A stretch of DNA of 64,000 nt. Origin: Streptomyces sp. NBC_00775. GTDB lineage: Bacteria; Actinomycetota; Actinomycetes; Streptomycetales; Streptomycetaceae. The notes beneath the pieces are model-generated. The model did no database searches. It was not told the DNA's origin and was given only the letters and a program-made list of their open reading frames with translations. The stretch spans positions 930,001-994,000 of the forward strand of contig NZ_CP108938.1 in NCBI RefSeq assembly GCF_036347135.1. The letters run 5' to 3'. Shown in pieces: positions 27,621 to 36,604 of this stretch. Each line of letters begins with the position of its first letter. Position 1 is the stretch's first letter. A program made the translations under genes and the position numbers.

Positions 27621-28271
27621 ATGAGGTCCCTGGAACGGCATCGTGACGTCGGCGCCTACGCGCTCGGCGTGCTGGACGAGGCGGAGGCCTTCCGCTTCGA
27701 GGACCACCTCATGGAGTGCCGTAGCTGCACGGCGTACGTGAGTGAGTTCCGGCCCGCCGCACGGCAGTTGATGCTGTACCGGCGAGCCACACCGCGCTCC
27801 GTGCACCCCTTCGCCGCCCCCGGTCCCCGGCTGCTGGACCGGCTGCTCGGCGAGGTGGCGACACGGCACAGGAGCGGGCGCAGGCGCTTCCTGTACGCGG
27901 TGGCGGCCTCCGTGGTGTTCGCGGCGGGCGGGCCCGCGATCGCGATGGTCACCGCGCAGGGTCACCAGTCGGCCGCGGTGGCCGCGACAGACGCGAAGAC
28001 CGGTGTATGGGCCCAGGTCACGGCCGAGGACCGGGACTGGGGCAGCGAGGTCGAGGTCAAGGTCAAGGACGCCGGGGGCCCTCGCCCCTGTCAGCTCGTC
28101 GTGGTCGGCAAGGACGGCTCGGAGCAGACGGTGGCGAGCTGGATGGTGCACTCGCACGACGGCAAGGCCATCAGCGTGCGGGGCGGCGCCGCGCTCCGGT
28201 CCGAGGAGATCAGCCGGTTCGAGGTGCGCACGACGGACGGCAAGCACCTGGTGACGCTCAAGTCCCGCTGA
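27621..28271 (+). CDS. Zinc-finger (zf-HC2) transmembrane anti-sigma factor candidate
   Basis: A 216-residue protein. The N-terminal ZAS-type domain has His29, Cys33 and Cys36 (HLMECRSC) with GAYALGVLDEAEA before it, as in zinc-containing anti-sigma factors. A single membrane helix (FLYAVAASVVFAAGGPAIAM, about residues 95-115) separates it from an extracytoplasmic C-terminal domain resembling the RskA sensor part. It should hold an ECF sigma at the membrane and release it on signal; the sigma factor two genes upstream is the obvious partner. ATG 27621 is the first Met before the zinc motif; the ribosome site is weak. Confidence 0.78.
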   Translation: MRSLERHRDVGAYALGVLDEAEAFRFEDHLMECRSCTAYVSEFRPAARQLMLYRRATPRSVHPFAAPGPRLLDRLLGEVATRHRSGRRRFLYAVAASVVFAAGGPAIAMVTAQGHQSAAVAATDAKTGVWAQVTAEDRDWGSEVEVKVKDAGGPRPCQLVVVGKDGSEQTVASWMVHSHDGKAISVRGGAALRSEEISRFEVRTTDGKHLVTLKSR

Positions 28272-28275
28272 CCGG

Positions 28276-29136
28276 CTACTTGAGGAGGCGGGACATCCGG
28301 CGGTCCGCCAGCGGCTTGCCGCCCGTCTGGCAGGTCGGGCAGTACTGCAGCGCGGAGTCGCTGAAGGAGACCTCGCGGATGGTGTCGCCGCACACCGGAC
28401 AGAGCTCGCCCGCCCTGCCGTGCACCCGCAGCCCGCTCTTCTTCTCCGCCTTCAGACGTCCGGCGGCCAGTCCGCGGGAGCGCTCGACGGCCTCGGTGAG
28501 CGTGGAGCGCAGCGCCTCGTACAGGCGTCGTGTCTCCTCGGGTCTCAGCGAGGAGGCGAGCTTGAAGGGCGACATCCTGGCGGCGTGCAGGATCTCGTCG
28601 CTGTACGCGTTGCCCACACCCGCGATCAGGCTCTGGTCGCGCAGCGCGCCCTTGAGCTGTCGCCGCTCGCCCTTCAGCAACTCGGCGAACCGCACCTCGT
28701 CGAAGTCGTCCGCGAGCGGGTCGGGGCCGAGCCGGGCCACGCCGGGGATCTGCTCCGGGTCCCGCACCACATACACGGCGAGCCGCTTCTGGGTGCCGGC
28801 CTCGGTGAGGTCGAAGCCCTCGCCGGTCTCCAGCGCGACCCGCAGCGCGAGCGGGCCCTTGCCCGGACGGGGCGGTCCGTCGGGCAGCGTGTCCTTCCAG
28901 TGCAGCCAGCCCGCACGGGCCAGGTGCGTCACGAAGTGCAGGCCGTCCGCCTCGATGTCGAGGAACTTGCCGTGCCGGTGCACGGCTGTCACCTCGCGCC
29001 CCTCGAAGGCGCTGACGGGCGGGTCGTACGTCTTCAGGACACTGATCGCGACGGGCAGCACGCGCACGACCTCACGACCGACGAGATGGTCGGCCAGAAA
29101 GTCCTTGAGCGCTTCGACCTCGGGCAGTTCCGGCAT
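28276..29136 (-). CDS. Fpg/Nei-family DNA glycosylase
   Basis: A 286-residue base-excision enzyme. The N-terminus PELPEVEALKDFL supplies the catalytic Pro1 (after Met removal) and Glu. SLIAGVGNAYSDEILH is the helix-two-turn-helix DNA-binding signature. The C-terminal zinc finger has CPVC and CPTC. The absence of the classical Fpg void-filling spacing and the variant finger tail (QTGGKPLADRRMSRLLK) place it in the actinobacterial Fpg/Nei-like subgroup rather than canonical MutM. It removes oxidised bases and cuts by beta/delta elimination. It ends four bases from the convergent anti-sigma gene. Confidence 0.9.
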   Translation of the reverse strand: MPELPEVEALKDFLADHLVGREVVRVLPVAISVLKTYDPPVSAFEGREVTAVHRHGKFLDIEADGLHFVTHLARAGWLHWKDTLPDGPPRPGKGPLALRVALETGEGFDLTEAGTQKRLAVYVVRDPEQIPGVARLGPDPLADDFDEVRFAELLKGERRQLKGALRDQSLIAGVGNAYSDEILHAARMSPFKLASSLRPEETRRLYEALRSTLTEAVERSRGLAAGRLKAEKKSGLRVHGRAGELCPVCGDTIREVSFSDSALQYCPTCQTGGKPLADRRMSRLLK

Positions 29137-29181
29137 ACGTCCAGAGTGCCATCCGCCACCGACAACACCAGGCGAGGGAGC

Positions 29182-31257
29182 TCAGTTCCGTTCCGGGACG
29201 ATGAACTCGCACCACACGCACTTGCCGCCGCCGCGGGCCTCGACGCCCCAGACGTCGGCCAGCCGGTCGACGAGCAGGAGGCCGCGGCCCGAGACGCCGG
29301 ACTCGCCGGCCTCGCGGCGGCGCGGCAGGGCGCTGGAGGAGTCCTCGATCTCGGCGCGCAGCCTGCGGTCGGGGCCGGCGAGGACGCGCAGGGTGACGAT
29401 GGCGGAGCCCTCGGTGTGCATCAGGGCGTTGGTGATCAGTTCGTCGGCGACCAGCTCGATCTCGTCGGAGCGCTCGCGGGCACCCCAGGCACGGACGGCG
29501 GCGCGGATCATGTGGCGGGCCTCGGTGAGCGCCTCGGGGTCGCCGGGCGCCACACGCTGCTGGAGCCGGCCGCCGGACTGCTGGGTGGTGGCGCCGCGGC
29601 GGCGCAGGACCAGCAGCGCCACGTCGTCGTCGCCGCCGCGCTCCTCGGCCATGTCGATGAGCCGCTCGGCGAGGTCGGCGACGTCGTCCGGGCCCGAGCG
29701 GATGAGCTCCATGAGGGTGTGCATGCCGTCGTCGAGGTCGATGCCGGGCTGCTCGACGAGGCCGTCGGTGAACAGCAGCAGGCTCTGGCCCGGGTCGAGT
29801 TCGACGGTGTCGACCGGGTATTCGAGGCGGCCGAACTCGGCGGACAGGCCGAGCGGCAGGCCCCCGTCGACGGCGAGCCGATGGCAGCTTCCGTCGGTCC
29901 CCCGGATCAGCGGGTCGATATGGCCGGCCCGGACGAGCTGGACGACTCCGGTGGACAGGTCGGCCTCCGCGTACAGACAGGTCGCGAAGCGGTCGGTGTC
30001 GAGTTCGTGCAGGAAGACCGAGGCGCGGGCCATCACGGTCGCGGGGGTGTGGCCCTCGGCGGCGTAGGCGCGCAGCACGATGCGCAGCTGGCCCATGACG
30101 GCGGCGGCGTGTGTGTCGTGGCCCTGGACGTCGCCGATGACGGCGCCGACGCGGCCGCCGGGCAGCGGGATCACGTCGTACCAGTCGCCGCCGATGTCCC
30201 GGCCGAGGGAGGCGGAGCGATAGCGGACGGCTATGTCGGCGTCGGGCACGCTGGGGATGGAGCGCGGCAGCATGGCCTGCTGGAGGCCTTGGGCGAGGTC
30301 CTTCTCCTGCTCGTAGAACATGGCCCGCTGCAGGCTCTGCGCGATGCTGCTGCCGAGCGCGACGAGGACGTTGCGCTCGTCCGCCGAGAAGCCGCGCCGG
30401 TCGTTGTAGAGCAGGCCGATCGCGCCGATGGGTCTGGCCTGCACGATGAGCGGCAGATACGCGGCCGAGGTGATCTTCAGATCGGTGATGTTCGGCCACA
30501 GCAGGGGATACGACTCGGCGAACTCCTCCGGCGACTCGATGAAGTGCGGCGCGAGGTTCCGTACGACCTCGTTCATCGGGTACTGCGCGTCGATGCGCGT
30601 GACCCGGGTGCCGGGCACGTAGCTGTCCGAGGGGCCCGCGGCGACCATACGGATGCGGCCGGCCTCCACCAGGCCCATGACCAGGCTCTTCGCCCCGAGG
30701 TGGGTGAGGCCGTGGGTGTCCTCCAGGACGTCGATGACGTCCTGAACGGTGCGGGCGTGCGCGAGGGCCGCCGTGGTGATCTGGACGACGTTGGTCTGCT
30801 GGCGCCGGGCCTCGTCCTGGGCGGCCTGATCACGGCGCGCCGCGCTCTCGCCCAGCTCCTCGGTGGCGTCGCGGACGATGCCGATGATCCGGCGCGGGCG
30901 GCCGGTCTCGTCGCGGCGGATGTAGCCCTGGGTGTGGGTCCAGCGCAGGGAGCCGTCGCGGCGGCGGACGCGGAAGTAGGCGCCGTAGTTCTCGCTGCCG
31001 TCCTTGATGGCCTGCGACACCACGGCGTCGAGTCTGCGGCCCTCCGTCGGGGGCACGCGGATCCCCAGGCTCTCCGGCTGGCCGTCGTATTCGTCGGGGC
31101 GCATATCGAAGATCTCGTGGGCCTGGGCGTCCATGTGGAACAGACCGGTGTCCAGGTCCCAGTCGAAGCTGCCCATGCGGTTGAGCGCCAGGATCGGATC
31201 CGGGTGGGCGGGCCAGTCGTCCGGGAGTGACAGGGCGCTCGCACCCCGATCAACCAT
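29182..31257 (-). CDS. PAS-GAF-SpoIIE phosphatase with HATPase domain
   Basis: A 691-residue signalling protein. A PAS/PAC domain covers about residues 20-135 (RVRRRDGSLRWTHTQGYIRR) and a GAF domain about 155-325. A PP2C/SpoIIE serine phosphatase spans about 345-555, with metal-binding DIGGDWYDV, GDVQGHD, LLLFTDGLVE and GGDDDVALLVL. A C-terminal HATPase_c kinase domain like RsbW covers about 575-691 (ELVADELITNALMH, SGRGLLLVDRLA). Such proteins dephosphorylate anti-anti-sigma factors and can also phosphorylate them, linking environmental signals to alternative sigma factors. No cognate STAS gene is adjacent. ATG 31257 follows a terminator-isolated spacer. Confidence 0.9.
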   Translation of the reverse strand: MVDRGASALSLPDDWPAHPDPILALNRMGSFDWDLDTGLFHMDAQAHEIFDMRPDEYDGQPESLGIRVPPTEGRRLDAVVSQAIKDGSENYGAYFRVRRRDGSLRWTHTQGYIRRDETGRPRRIIGIVRDATEELGESAARRDQAAQDEARRQQTNVVQITTAALAHARTVQDVIDVLEDTHGLTHLGAKSLVMGLVEAGRIRMVAAGPSDSYVPGTRVTRIDAQYPMNEVVRNLAPHFIESPEEFAESYPLLWPNITDLKITSAAYLPLIVQARPIGAIGLLYNDRRGFSADERNVLVALGSSIAQSLQRAMFYEQEKDLAQGLQQAMLPRSIPSVPDADIAVRYRSASLGRDIGGDWYDVIPLPGGRVGAVIGDVQGHDTHAAAVMGQLRIVLRAYAAEGHTPATVMARASVFLHELDTDRFATCLYAEADLSTGVVQLVRAGHIDPLIRGTDGSCHRLAVDGGLPLGLSAEFGRLEYPVDTVELDPGQSLLLFTDGLVEQPGIDLDDGMHTLMELIRSGPDDVADLAERLIDMAEERGGDDDVALLVLRRRGATTQQSGGRLQQRVAPGDPEALTEARHMIRAAVRAWGARERSDEIELVADELITNALMHTEGSAIVTLRVLAGPDRRLRAEIEDSSSALPRRREAGESGVSGRGLLLVDRLADVWGVEARGGGKCVWCEFIVPERN

Positions 31258-31297
31258 GGGGCCACCTTGCCAGGATTTGCTCGATTGTTCGACTTCT

Positions 31298-31321
31298 GGG
31301 GAGCCCGTTTCCGGGCTCCCC
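31298..31321 (-). terminator. Hairpin between the disordered lipoprotein and the SpoIIE gene
   Basis: GGGGAGCCCG (31298-31307) and CGGGCTCCCC (31312-31321) form a perfect 10-bp stem with a TTTC loop, 15 bases after the lipoprotein stop. Confidence 0.7.
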
Positions 31322-31335
31322 CGCCGAGCGGGAGC

Positions 31336-32739
31336 TCAGCTGTCGAAGACGTCGGTCGGGGCGTCGAAGATGCTGTCCGACGTGGACGGGTCGTCGGGGA
31401 TCAGACCGCCGCCGTCGGGTACGTCGGGGCTGTCCGGAACGGTGTCGGGGCCGATGTCCTCGCCCGAGGGGCTGGATGTGTCCGGCTCACTCGACGGGGC
31501 CGGCGGCGAGGAGGGCTCGTCGGACGCGGACCGGTCGGGGGAGGTCGTGCCGGTCTCCGGAGCGGTGCTCCGGTCCGAGGGGGTCCCGTTCGACGGCGTC
31601 CGGTCCGAAGGGGGCGGCGTGGACCCGGGGTCCGCGGTCGGCGGGGCCGTGACGGTGGCCGTCGGGCACTCCGGGGGCTCTGCCGCCCGGTCCGCCGGGT
31701 CCGTCGGCTCGTCCGCCGGGTCCATCGGCTCGTCCGCCGGGTCCATCGATTCGTCCGCCGGGGACTGGAGCTTCGCCGTGTCGGAGAGCGCGGAGTCGGA
31801 GTCGAGGGTCTCGCCCGGGGCGCTCTCGGTCGCTCCCGGCATGTCGGTCACCGTCTCGGTGGGCGTGACGCAGTCGGACGCCGATGCGTCGGGCCGGGGG
31901 CTCTCGTCGTGCGGGGCGGTGCCGGCCGAGTGGTCCGGCCTCGGGGCTTGCGTCTGCGTCCAGTCGTCGGCCGGCGGAACGACGTGGTCGTGGTGGCCGT
32001 CGTCGCCGATCCTGCGCTCGATCCAGGTGTTGTCGACGATGTTGATGATCGTGATGTTGGTGATCACGGTGGGCGCCGGGGTCACCACGACGACCTGGGC
32101 CGGCCGGTATCCGTCCCAGGCCCGCCCCTGGGTGCCCGGGTTCCCCTCCAGCGCGGAGGGCGGGTTCAGCGGGTTGCCGCAGGCGCAGCGGACGCGGGGC
32201 ACGCCCCGGTTGTCGACGAGGACGGCGGTGCCCGCCTGGAGCACGGACTGGTAGCTGGTCGCCTCCCCCTTGCTGAACCCGTGGTTCGTGACCCGCGTGT
32301 CGGCGCGCAGCAGCACCGAGGTCAGTCCGCGCAGGAAGTCCGGTACGGAGGCCTGGGAGATCCCCGAGGCCTGCGCGAAGGCACGCGCCTTGCTCCGGTC
32401 CGCGGCGAGGAACCCGATCTGCTTCTCGACGTCGCAGCTGCCGGCGTTCTGGGTGCCGCCGTAGAGGCCCGGCGTGGAGCCCGAGAGGGAGCGCTCGCCC
32501 TGGCCGCCGGAGGCGGCGCCGGTGGACGCCGGTTGCGGCATTCGGGTGACGGGTGGCGGGGTCGCGGAGGAGTCGGTGAAGGGGTGGGGGCCCTGGTCCG
32601 CGACGGGCTGGAGGAAGACCTCGCTGCCGGATCCGCCGGATGCCACCTTGTCCTTCTGGTTGTCGCTGCCGCACCCGGCGACGAGGAGCGCCGCCGAGAG
32701 TGCGCAGGCCGTGACGAGGGTTCTGGTGGGTATGTGCAC
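31336..32739 (-). CDS. Lipoprotein of DUF6777 type with long disordered tail
   Basis: A 467-residue lipoprotein from GTG 32739 (GGGAG eight bases upstream). The lipobox is LVAGC. Residues 35-250 form a globular domain with the CDVEKQIGFLAADRSKARAF block and a CACGNPLNPP motif, a pattern I associate with the actinobacterial DUF6777 lipoproteins. The last 200 residues are Pro/Ser/Thr/Asp-rich and probably unstructured, including a short tandem repeat MDPADEP (three copies near residue 345-365). Function unknown; probably wall-exposed. It is divergent from the LMF1-like gene. Confidence 0.68.
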   Translation of the reverse strand: MHIPTRTLVTACALSAALLVAGCGSDNQKDKVASGGSGSEVFLQPVADQGPHPFTDSSATPPPVTRMPQPASTGAASGGQGERSLSGSTPGLYGGTQNAGSCDVEKQIGFLAADRSKARAFAQASGISQASVPDFLRGLTSVLLRADTRVTNHGFSKGEATSYQSVLQAGTAVLVDNRGVPRVRCACGNPLNPPSALEGNPGTQGRAWDGYRPAQVVVVTPAPTVITNITIINIVDNTWIERRIGDDGHHDHVVPPADDWTQTQAPRPDHSAGTAPHDESPRPDASASDCVTPTETVTDMPGATESAPGETLDSDSALSDTAKLQSPADESMDPADEPMDPADEPTDPADRAAEPPECPTATVTAPPTADPGSTPPPSDRTPSNGTPSDRSTAPETGTTSPDRSASDEPSSPPAPSSEPDTSSPSGEDIGPDTVPDSPDVPDGGGLIPDDPSTSDSIFDAPTDVFDS

Positions 32740-32875
32740 CGCGTTCTCCCGTTCCTGCCGGGCTATGCGTTGATCCCCCGCCGATTTCGCCCACCATTGT
32801 CTGCGTCCCTCGCTTGGCTCACGCAAGCGGAGGCAGTCACCCAGCGTCACAATGGAAGGGAGAGGAGCACTCGAC

Positions 32876-34306
32876 GTGCAGTGGTTCGTCGCCCCCGAGT
32901 ACTGGCTGAGCCGGCTGGTCTTCCAGCGGGCGCTGGCCGTCGTGTACCTCGTCGCGTTCCTGGGCGCGGCGGTGCAGTTCCGCGCGCTGATCGGGGAGCG
33001 CGGGATGCTGCCGGTCCCCCGTTTCGTGGAGCGCGTGGCGTTCCGTCACGCGCCGAGCGTGTTCCACTGGCACTACTCGGACCGCTTCTACGCGGCCTGG
33101 GCCTGGACGGGCTGCGCGGTGTCGGTGGCGTTGATCGCAGGCCTGGACTCGCAACTGCCGCTCTGGGGCGGAATGTTGCTGTGGCTCGTTCCCTGGGCGC
33201 TGTATCTGTCGATCGTCAACGTCGGCCAGACGTGGTACTCGTTCGGGTGGGAGTCGCTGCTGCTGGAGGTGGGTTTCCTCGCGGTCTTCCTCGGCAACGA
33301 CGAGGTGGCCCCACCGGTCGTCGTCCTCTTCCTGCTGCGCTGGGTGCTGTTCCGGGTGGAGTTCGGCGCCGGGCTGATCAAGATGCGGGGCGACGCGTGC
33401 TGGCGGAAGCTGACCTGCCTGTACTACCACCATGAGACACAGCCGATGCCGGGCCCGCTGAGCTGGTTCTTCCACCATCTCCCCAAGCCGTTCCACCGGG
33501 CCGAGGTGGCCGCCAACCACGTCACCCAACTCGTCGTCCCCATCCTGCTGTTCACCCCGCAGCCGATCGCGACGGCCGCCGCCTCGCTGATGATCCTCAC
33601 CCAGTTGTGGCTGGTCCTGTCCGGCAACTTCTCCTGGCTGAACTGGATCACCATCGTGCTGGCCCTGTCGGCGGTCGAGTTCCCCACCACCGCCCCGCAC
33701 GTGGCCGGGACACCCCTCTGGTTCGAGATCGTGGTCCTCGCGGTGGCCACGGGCCTGGTGGCCCTCAGTTACCGCCCGGTGCGCAATCTGTTCTCCCGGC
33801 GCCAGGTCATGAACCGCTCCTTCGACCCGCTCCACCTGGTCAACACCTACGGGGCGTTCGGCAGTATCAGCCGGGTGCGGTACGAGGTGATCGTCGAGGG
33901 CACGGCGGACGGCATCCCGCTGGAGGATGCGGAGTGGCGGGAGTACGAGTTCAAGGGCAAGCCGGGTGATCCACGGCATTGGCCGCGCCAGTTCGCTCCG
34001 TACCATTTGCGGCTCGACTGGCTGATGTGGTTCGCGGCGCTCTCCCCCGCCTACGCCGGTGAGTGGTTCGCGGGTCTCGTGGAGCGACTCCTGGAGAACG
34101 ACCGCGACACACTGCGGCTGCTGCGCCGCTCCCCGTTCCCGGCCGACGCCCCGCCCCGCTATGTCCGTGCCCGGCTCTTCCGCTACCGGTACACGACCTG
34201 GCGCGAACTGCGGGAGACGGGCGCGTGCTGGCACCGGACGTACGTACGCGACTTCCTGCCGCCGACACGGTTGGAGACGGAGGCCGAGCGCCGTGTCCGG
34301 TACTAG
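32876..34306 (+). CDS. Lipase maturation factor (LMF1)-like membrane protein
   Basis: A 476-residue polytopic membrane protein with seven or more helices. It has hallmark LMF1-family blocks: GQTWYSFGWESLLLEVGFLA, VEFGAGLIKMRGD, LTCLYYHHETQPMPGPLSWF and, in the soluble C-terminal half, WREYEFKGKPGDP and FAPYHLRLDWLMWF. Animal LMF1 helps fold lipases in the ER; bacterial homologues are uncharacterised. GTG 32876 is preferred over ATG 32852 because GAGGAG lies eight bases before it. It stands alone, divergent from the lipoprotein and convergent with the fucose operon. Confidence 0.85.
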   Translation: MQWFVAPEYWLSRLVFQRALAVVYLVAFLGAAVQFRALIGERGMLPVPRFVERVAFRHAPSVFHWHYSDRFYAAWAWTGCAVSVALIAGLDSQLPLWGGMLLWLVPWALYLSIVNVGQTWYSFGWESLLLEVGFLAVFLGNDEVAPPVVVLFLLRWVLFRVEFGAGLIKMRGDACWRKLTCLYYHHETQPMPGPLSWFFHHLPKPFHRAEVAANHVTQLVVPILLFTPQPIATAAASLMILTQLWLVLSGNFSWLNWITIVLALSAVEFPTTAPHVAGTPLWFEIVVLAVATGLVALSYRPVRNLFSRRQVMNRSFDPLHLVNTYGAFGSISRVRYEVIVEGTADGIPLEDAEWREYEFKGKPGDPRHWPRQFAPYHLRLDWLMWFAALSPAYAGEWFAGLVERLLENDRDTLRLLRRSPFPADAPPRYVRARLFRYRYTTWRELRETGACWHRTYVRDFLPPTRLETEAERRVRY

Positions 34307-34455
34307 ACGGTTCCCCCTGGATTCACGGATACCGGCGGGCGAGCGCGGCCGTGCCGGGAACGTCGCCGGTCCGTCGGCCCAGGTCGAGACTGGTGGACAG
34401 GTACCAGGGCAGACGCAGGGTGCGGGGCGAGCGGCGCTGACGCCTCGGCCGAAGG

Positions 34456-35310
34456 TCAGATGTCGTACACGCGGGTGGCGGTGCCCCCGAAGATCTCGGC
34501 GCGCTCGTCGTCGCTCAGCTCGACGATCAGCCCGGCCGCGATGTCACCGACTCCGGAGTATGTGGCCGCCAGTGTGCACACCGGCCAGTCGGAGCCGTAC
34601 ATCAGGCGGTTCGAACCGAAGGCGTCCAGCACGGTGTCCGCGTAGGGGCGCAGCTCGGCCAGTGGATACGTCCCCTGCGGCCAGGACCTCCAGTTCGCCT
34701 CCGTCACCAGGCCCGAGAGCTTGCCCACCGTGTTGGGGAGCGCGGCCAGCGCCCGGACGTCCGATGCCCACGGTTCGAGTTCGCCCGACGCGATCGGCGG
34801 TTTGCCCAAGTGGTCCAGAACGAACGTGAGTTCCGGCAGAGCCTCGGCCGCCTTGACGCAGGCGGACAGCTGGTGGGGCAGCACGACCAGGTCGTAGACC
34901 AGGCCGGCCCCGGCGACCGCCGCGAGTCCGCGCCGGACGTCCGGACGCAGCAGCCACTCGGGGTCGAGCTCGCCCTGCACCTGATGGCGGATGCCCTTGA
35001 GGTACCGGCCGCCCGTCATCTCCCGCAGCCGGGCCAGCTCGTCGGCGGCGTCCGGGCGGGTCAGGTCGGTCCACCCCACGACCCCCGCCACCAGTTCGCT
35101 CTCCTCCGCGAGGGCGAGGAACTCCGGGGTCTCCTCGGCCACGGTGACCGTCTGCACCAGGACCGTGCGGCCGAACCCGGCGGCCCGCGCCTGCGGTTCG
35201 AGATCCGCGAGGGTGAAGTTCCGTCGCAGCGGCAGGAGTTCGGGCCCGGTGATCCAGTCCTGGTCGCGGACGGAGAGGTCCCACACATGGTGGTGCGCGT
35301 CCACGTTCAC
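34456..35310 (-). CDS. Amidohydrolase family L-fuconolactonase-like enzyme
   Basis: A 284-residue TIM-barrel amidohydrolase of the COG3618 type. It opens VNVDAHHHVWD (metal-site HxH), has VLDHLGKPPI in the middle and ends with RLMYGSDWPVC, which carries the catalytic Asp. Relatives hydrolyse L-fucono-, L-rhamnono- or 4-sulfomuconolactone. As the last gene of an operon that also encodes L-fuconate dehydratase, mutarotase and an aldose dehydrogenase, L-fucono-1,5-lactone is the most likely substrate. GTG 35310 overlaps the mutarotase stop by four bases (GTGA). Cytoplasmic. Confidence 0.8.
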   Translation of the reverse strand: MNVDAHHHVWDLSVRDQDWITGPELLPLRRNFTLADLEPQARAAGFGRTVLVQTVTVAEETPEFLALAEESELVAGVVGWTDLTRPDAADELARLREMTGGRYLKGIRHQVQGELDPEWLLRPDVRRGLAAVAGAGLVYDLVVLPHQLSACVKAAEALPELTFVLDHLGKPPIASGELEPWASDVRALAALPNTVGKLSGLVTEANWRSWPQGTYPLAELRPYADTVLDAFGSNRLMYGSDWPVCTLAATYSGVGDIAAGLIVELSDDERAEIFGGTATRVYDI

Positions 35311-35621
35311 GGCAGCTCCCACACGACGGGCAGCCCGGCGCCGGCACCCTCGCCGGAGTAGTCGTGGACGACGTCGAGGAGTTCGGCCATGCGGGCCTGC
35401 CAGGCGATGTTGACCGGCAGCTTCTCCAGTGCGGCGAGCATCCGCGCGTAGTCCTCGCACTCCAGGACGTGGAACAGATCGGTTCCGCTGCGCCAGATCG
35501 TCCAGGAGGTGGCTCCGGCGGCCTTGATGGCCGCGGTGAGCTCTTCGGGGACCTCGCGGTGAGCGGTCTCGTACTCGGCGACGCGGTCCGCGCGGACCGT
35601 GGTGTGCAGCGCGACTCTCAT
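35307..35621 (-). CDS. Sugar mutarotase (L-rhamnose/L-fucose mutarotase family)
   Basis: A 104-residue member of the RhaM-type (DUF718) mutarotases. It has MRVALHTTVRADRVAEY with the active-site His, TSWTIWRSGTDLFHVLECED in the core and WQARMAELLD near the end. These enzymes interconvert alpha and beta anomers of 6-deoxy sugars. In this operon it would supply the beta-anomer of L-fucose to the aldose dehydrogenase. Its ATG overlaps the aldo/keto reductase stop (ATGA), and its stop overlaps the lactonase start, so the three are strictly coupled. Confidence 0.85.
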   Translation of the reverse strand: MRVALHTTVRADRVAEYETAHREVPEELTAAIKAAGATSWTIWRSGTDLFHVLECEDYARMLAALEKLPVNIAWQARMAELLDVVHDYSGEGAGAGLPVVWELP

Positions 35622-36604
35622 GACGGCTCCTGTGCGGGTACGGGAGCGGCGGCGGGCAGCAGGCCTTCCGCACGCAGTTCCTCCCAGAACTCCAGGGGTA
35701 CCGGCGCCGCGAACTGCTCGGCACAGTCGCGGACTTCGTGCGGGGAACGCGCACCCACCAGGACGCTCGCCACGGCCGGATGTGCGGCGGGGAAGGCCAG
35801 CGCGGCGGCACGCAGGGTGCTGCCGTGCCGCTCGGCGATGGCTTTGAGGCGCAGAGCGCGCTCCAGCAACTCACCGGAGGCCGCCGTGTAGTTGTACGTC
35901 GCTCCAGGTCTCGGGTCCGCCAGCAGCCCGGAGTTGAAGGCGCCGCCGATGACGACGGACGTGCCGCGCTGCTGGGCGGCGGGCAGCAGGCCGGTGAGCG
36001 CGCGGTGGTCGAGCAGGGTGTACCGCCCCGCGCACAGCACCACGTCGACGTCCGTGTCGCGGACGAAGCGGGTGAGCATCTCGGTCTGGTTCATGCCCGC
36101 GCCGATCGCCCCGATCACGCCCTCCGAGCGCAGCTTCTCCAGGGCGGGGTAACCCTCCCGGAAGGCCTGCTCGGCGTGGTCGTCCGGGTCGTGCAGGTAG
36201 ACGACGTCCACGTGGTCGAGGCCGAGCCGTTCGAGGCTGGCGTCCAGGCCGCGTCGTACGCCGTCGGCGCTGAAGTCCCAGACGCGGCGGTGTGTGGCGG
36301 GCACGGCGAAGCCGTCGGCGAGGTCGTCGCCGCCCGCGTCCGTGGGCTCCAGGAGGCGGCCCACCTTCGTGGAGACGGTGTACTCGGCGCGGGGCCGCTC
36401 GCGCAGGGCCGCGCCGAGGCGCCGTTCGGAGAGGCCGATGCCGTAGTGCGGCGCGGTATCGAAGTAGCGGATGCCTGCCGCCCAGGCCGCGTCGACCGCC
36501 TCGTACGCCTGCTCGTCGCTCACCGCGGTGAACAGGTTGCCGATGCCCGCGGCGCCGAAGGACAGCTCGCTGACCTCGACGCCGCTTCTCCCGAGCGTGC
36601 TCAC
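35618..36604 (-). CDS. Aldo/keto reductase, probable L-fucose dehydrogenase
   Basis: A 328-residue AKR-family TIM barrel. The catalytic tetrad is visible as Asp and Tyr in YFDTAPHYGIGLSERRLG, Lys in STKVGRLL and His in VVYLHDPDDH. The sequence belongs to the D-threo-aldose 1-dehydrogenase / L-fucose dehydrogenase branch, which oxidises L-fucose (and L-galactose, D-arabinose) to the lactone with NAD(P)+. That is exactly the first step needed by the neighbouring lactonase and dehydratase. GTG 36604 overlaps the SDR stop by four bases (GTGA). Confidence 0.82.
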   Translation of the reverse strand: MSTLGRSGVEVSELSFGAAGIGNLFTAVSDEQAYEAVDAAWAAGIRYFDTAPHYGIGLSERRLGAALRERPRAEYTVSTKVGRLLEPTDAGGDDLADGFAVPATHRRVWDFSADGVRRGLDASLERLGLDHVDVVYLHDPDDHAEQAFREGYPALEKLRSEGVIGAIGAGMNQTEMLTRFVRDTDVDVVLCAGRYTLLDHRALTGLLPAAQQRGTSVVIGGAFNSGLLADPRPGATYNYTAASGELLERALRLKAIAERHGSTLRAAALAFPAAHPAVASVLVGARSPHEVRDCAEQFAAPVPLEFWEELRAEGLLPAAAPVPAQEPS

